Shown here piece by piece: positions 63,663-64,000 of a stretch of 64,000 nucleotides of DNA; position 1 is the stretch's first letter; every line of letters begins with the position of its first letter. The stretch is from Dryas octopetala. Its lineage: Eukaryota; Streptophyta; Magnoliopsida; Rosales; Rosaceae. The stretch is from the NCBI GenBank assembly GCA_963921425.1, contig OY992838.1:21059861-21123860 (forward strand), given 5' to 3'. The notes below the pieces were generated by a model, which saw only the letters and a list, made by a program, of their open reading frames with translations, made no database searches and was not told where the DNA came from. A program made the translations under genes and the position numbers.

Positions 63663-64000
63663 AGCCTACTCTGAAATGCTAAAATTGCTCTCTGCCTCTG
63701 CCTCATATACCATACGGACCCCACACTTATTTACTTCCGCCACTCCCACAAGATCATTGCCTGTCCTGTCCCGGAACGCAAATGAAAATTCAAGCTGATA
63801 GTAGCTATCCCACTCCCTTTTATGATAATATCTATAAGGCAGATAGAGTAACCAGAGGTGAGCTGGCACTGTTTGGCCCATGGAATATTCCGTAAAAATA
63901 CCAATGTCAGAAAAAAAAATGTTCTCCATCAACTCTCAATTTGAACATAAGGAAAACTTCTGACGAAGGCTGGTGTATTCCATGGATTTCAAAAGCAGCA
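63663..64000 (-). pseudogene. TNL gene C: C-terminal jelly-roll exon, partial at window edge
   Basis: Minus-strand text AAFEIHGIHQPSSEVFLMFK, then GIFTEYSMG, PAHLWLLYLPYRYYHK, YYQLEFSFAFRDRTGN, VNKCGVRMVYEAEAESNFSI and a stop near 63663. It aligns with the C-JID exon of TNL B, one strand block longer (an extra RDRTGNDLVGVAEV loop). A run of nine T (about 63911-63919 on the transcript strand) separates two reading frames, so either a one-base indel broke the gene or the homopolymer is misread. The rest of gene C lies to the right of the window. Confidence 0.8.

Overview
The window is nuclear DNA of a dicot plant. It holds spliced TIR-NBS-LRR (TNL) resistance genes, a class absent from grasses, together with plant Tat-type Gypsy and Ty1/copia retrotransposons and a mitochondrial COX10 gene with seven coding exons. 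Nothing fixes the family or species. There are no operons, CRISPR arrays or recognisable tRNA/rRNA genes. One 200-base assembly gap lies at 24877-25076.

Layout. (1) 1-15968: TNL gene A on the minus strand, split by a nearly whole Tat Gypsy element (2919-13814) in its NBS exon and cut by a second, opposite copy of the same family (1-1360) in its LRR exon. (2) 16.0-24.4 kb: A's upstream region, with a duplicated leader-like module, one copy of which carries a 2.5-kb solo LTR (19013-21544), then about 2.7 kb without a recognisable gene. (3) 24416-35192: a stack of nested transposons inside an old short-LTR element: a hAT-type MITE, two Mutator-type MITEs, a further Mutator-type element and a 4.6-kb CACTA element. 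(4) 35432-40862: COX10 on the plus strand, the only clearly intact host gene. (5) 41.7-43.9 kb: a PPR pseudogene on the minus strand interrupted by a Tat solo LTR with perfect target-site duplication. (6) 44.5-50.6 kb: TNL gene B on the minus strand, with TIR, NBS, LRR and C-terminal jelly-roll exons but several lesions; its first intron holds a chain of inverted-repeat elements joined by TA repeats. (7) 50803-53902: a Helitron upstream of B, followed by further MITEs and a third copy of the leader module. (8) about 56.15-62.53 kb: a Ty1/copia element, then a second PPR fragment and the last exon of a third TNL gene (C), which runs off the right edge.

Interpretation. The repeated order PPR fragment then TNL 3' end (41.7-45 kb and 62.5-64 kb), plus the shared upstream module, shows that the cluster grew by segmental duplication of a PPR+TNL block. 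Because A and B are close paralogs, each supplies an empty site for insertions in the other: the Gypsy in A's NBS exon, the Mutator-type MITE in A's intron 1 and the Helitron upstream of B can all be placed to within a few bases. TNL A and TNL B both look non-functional as full-length genes, though A keeps an intact TIR exon. COX10 would act in the mitochondrial inner membrane making heme O for cytochrome c oxidase and has no evident functional link to the NLR cluster. I found no convincing new biological system; the most unusual items are the antisense coiled-coil reading frame in the Tat element, the hairpin arrays in the 2.5-kb solo LTR, the TA-linked MITE chain and the depth of the nested stack.
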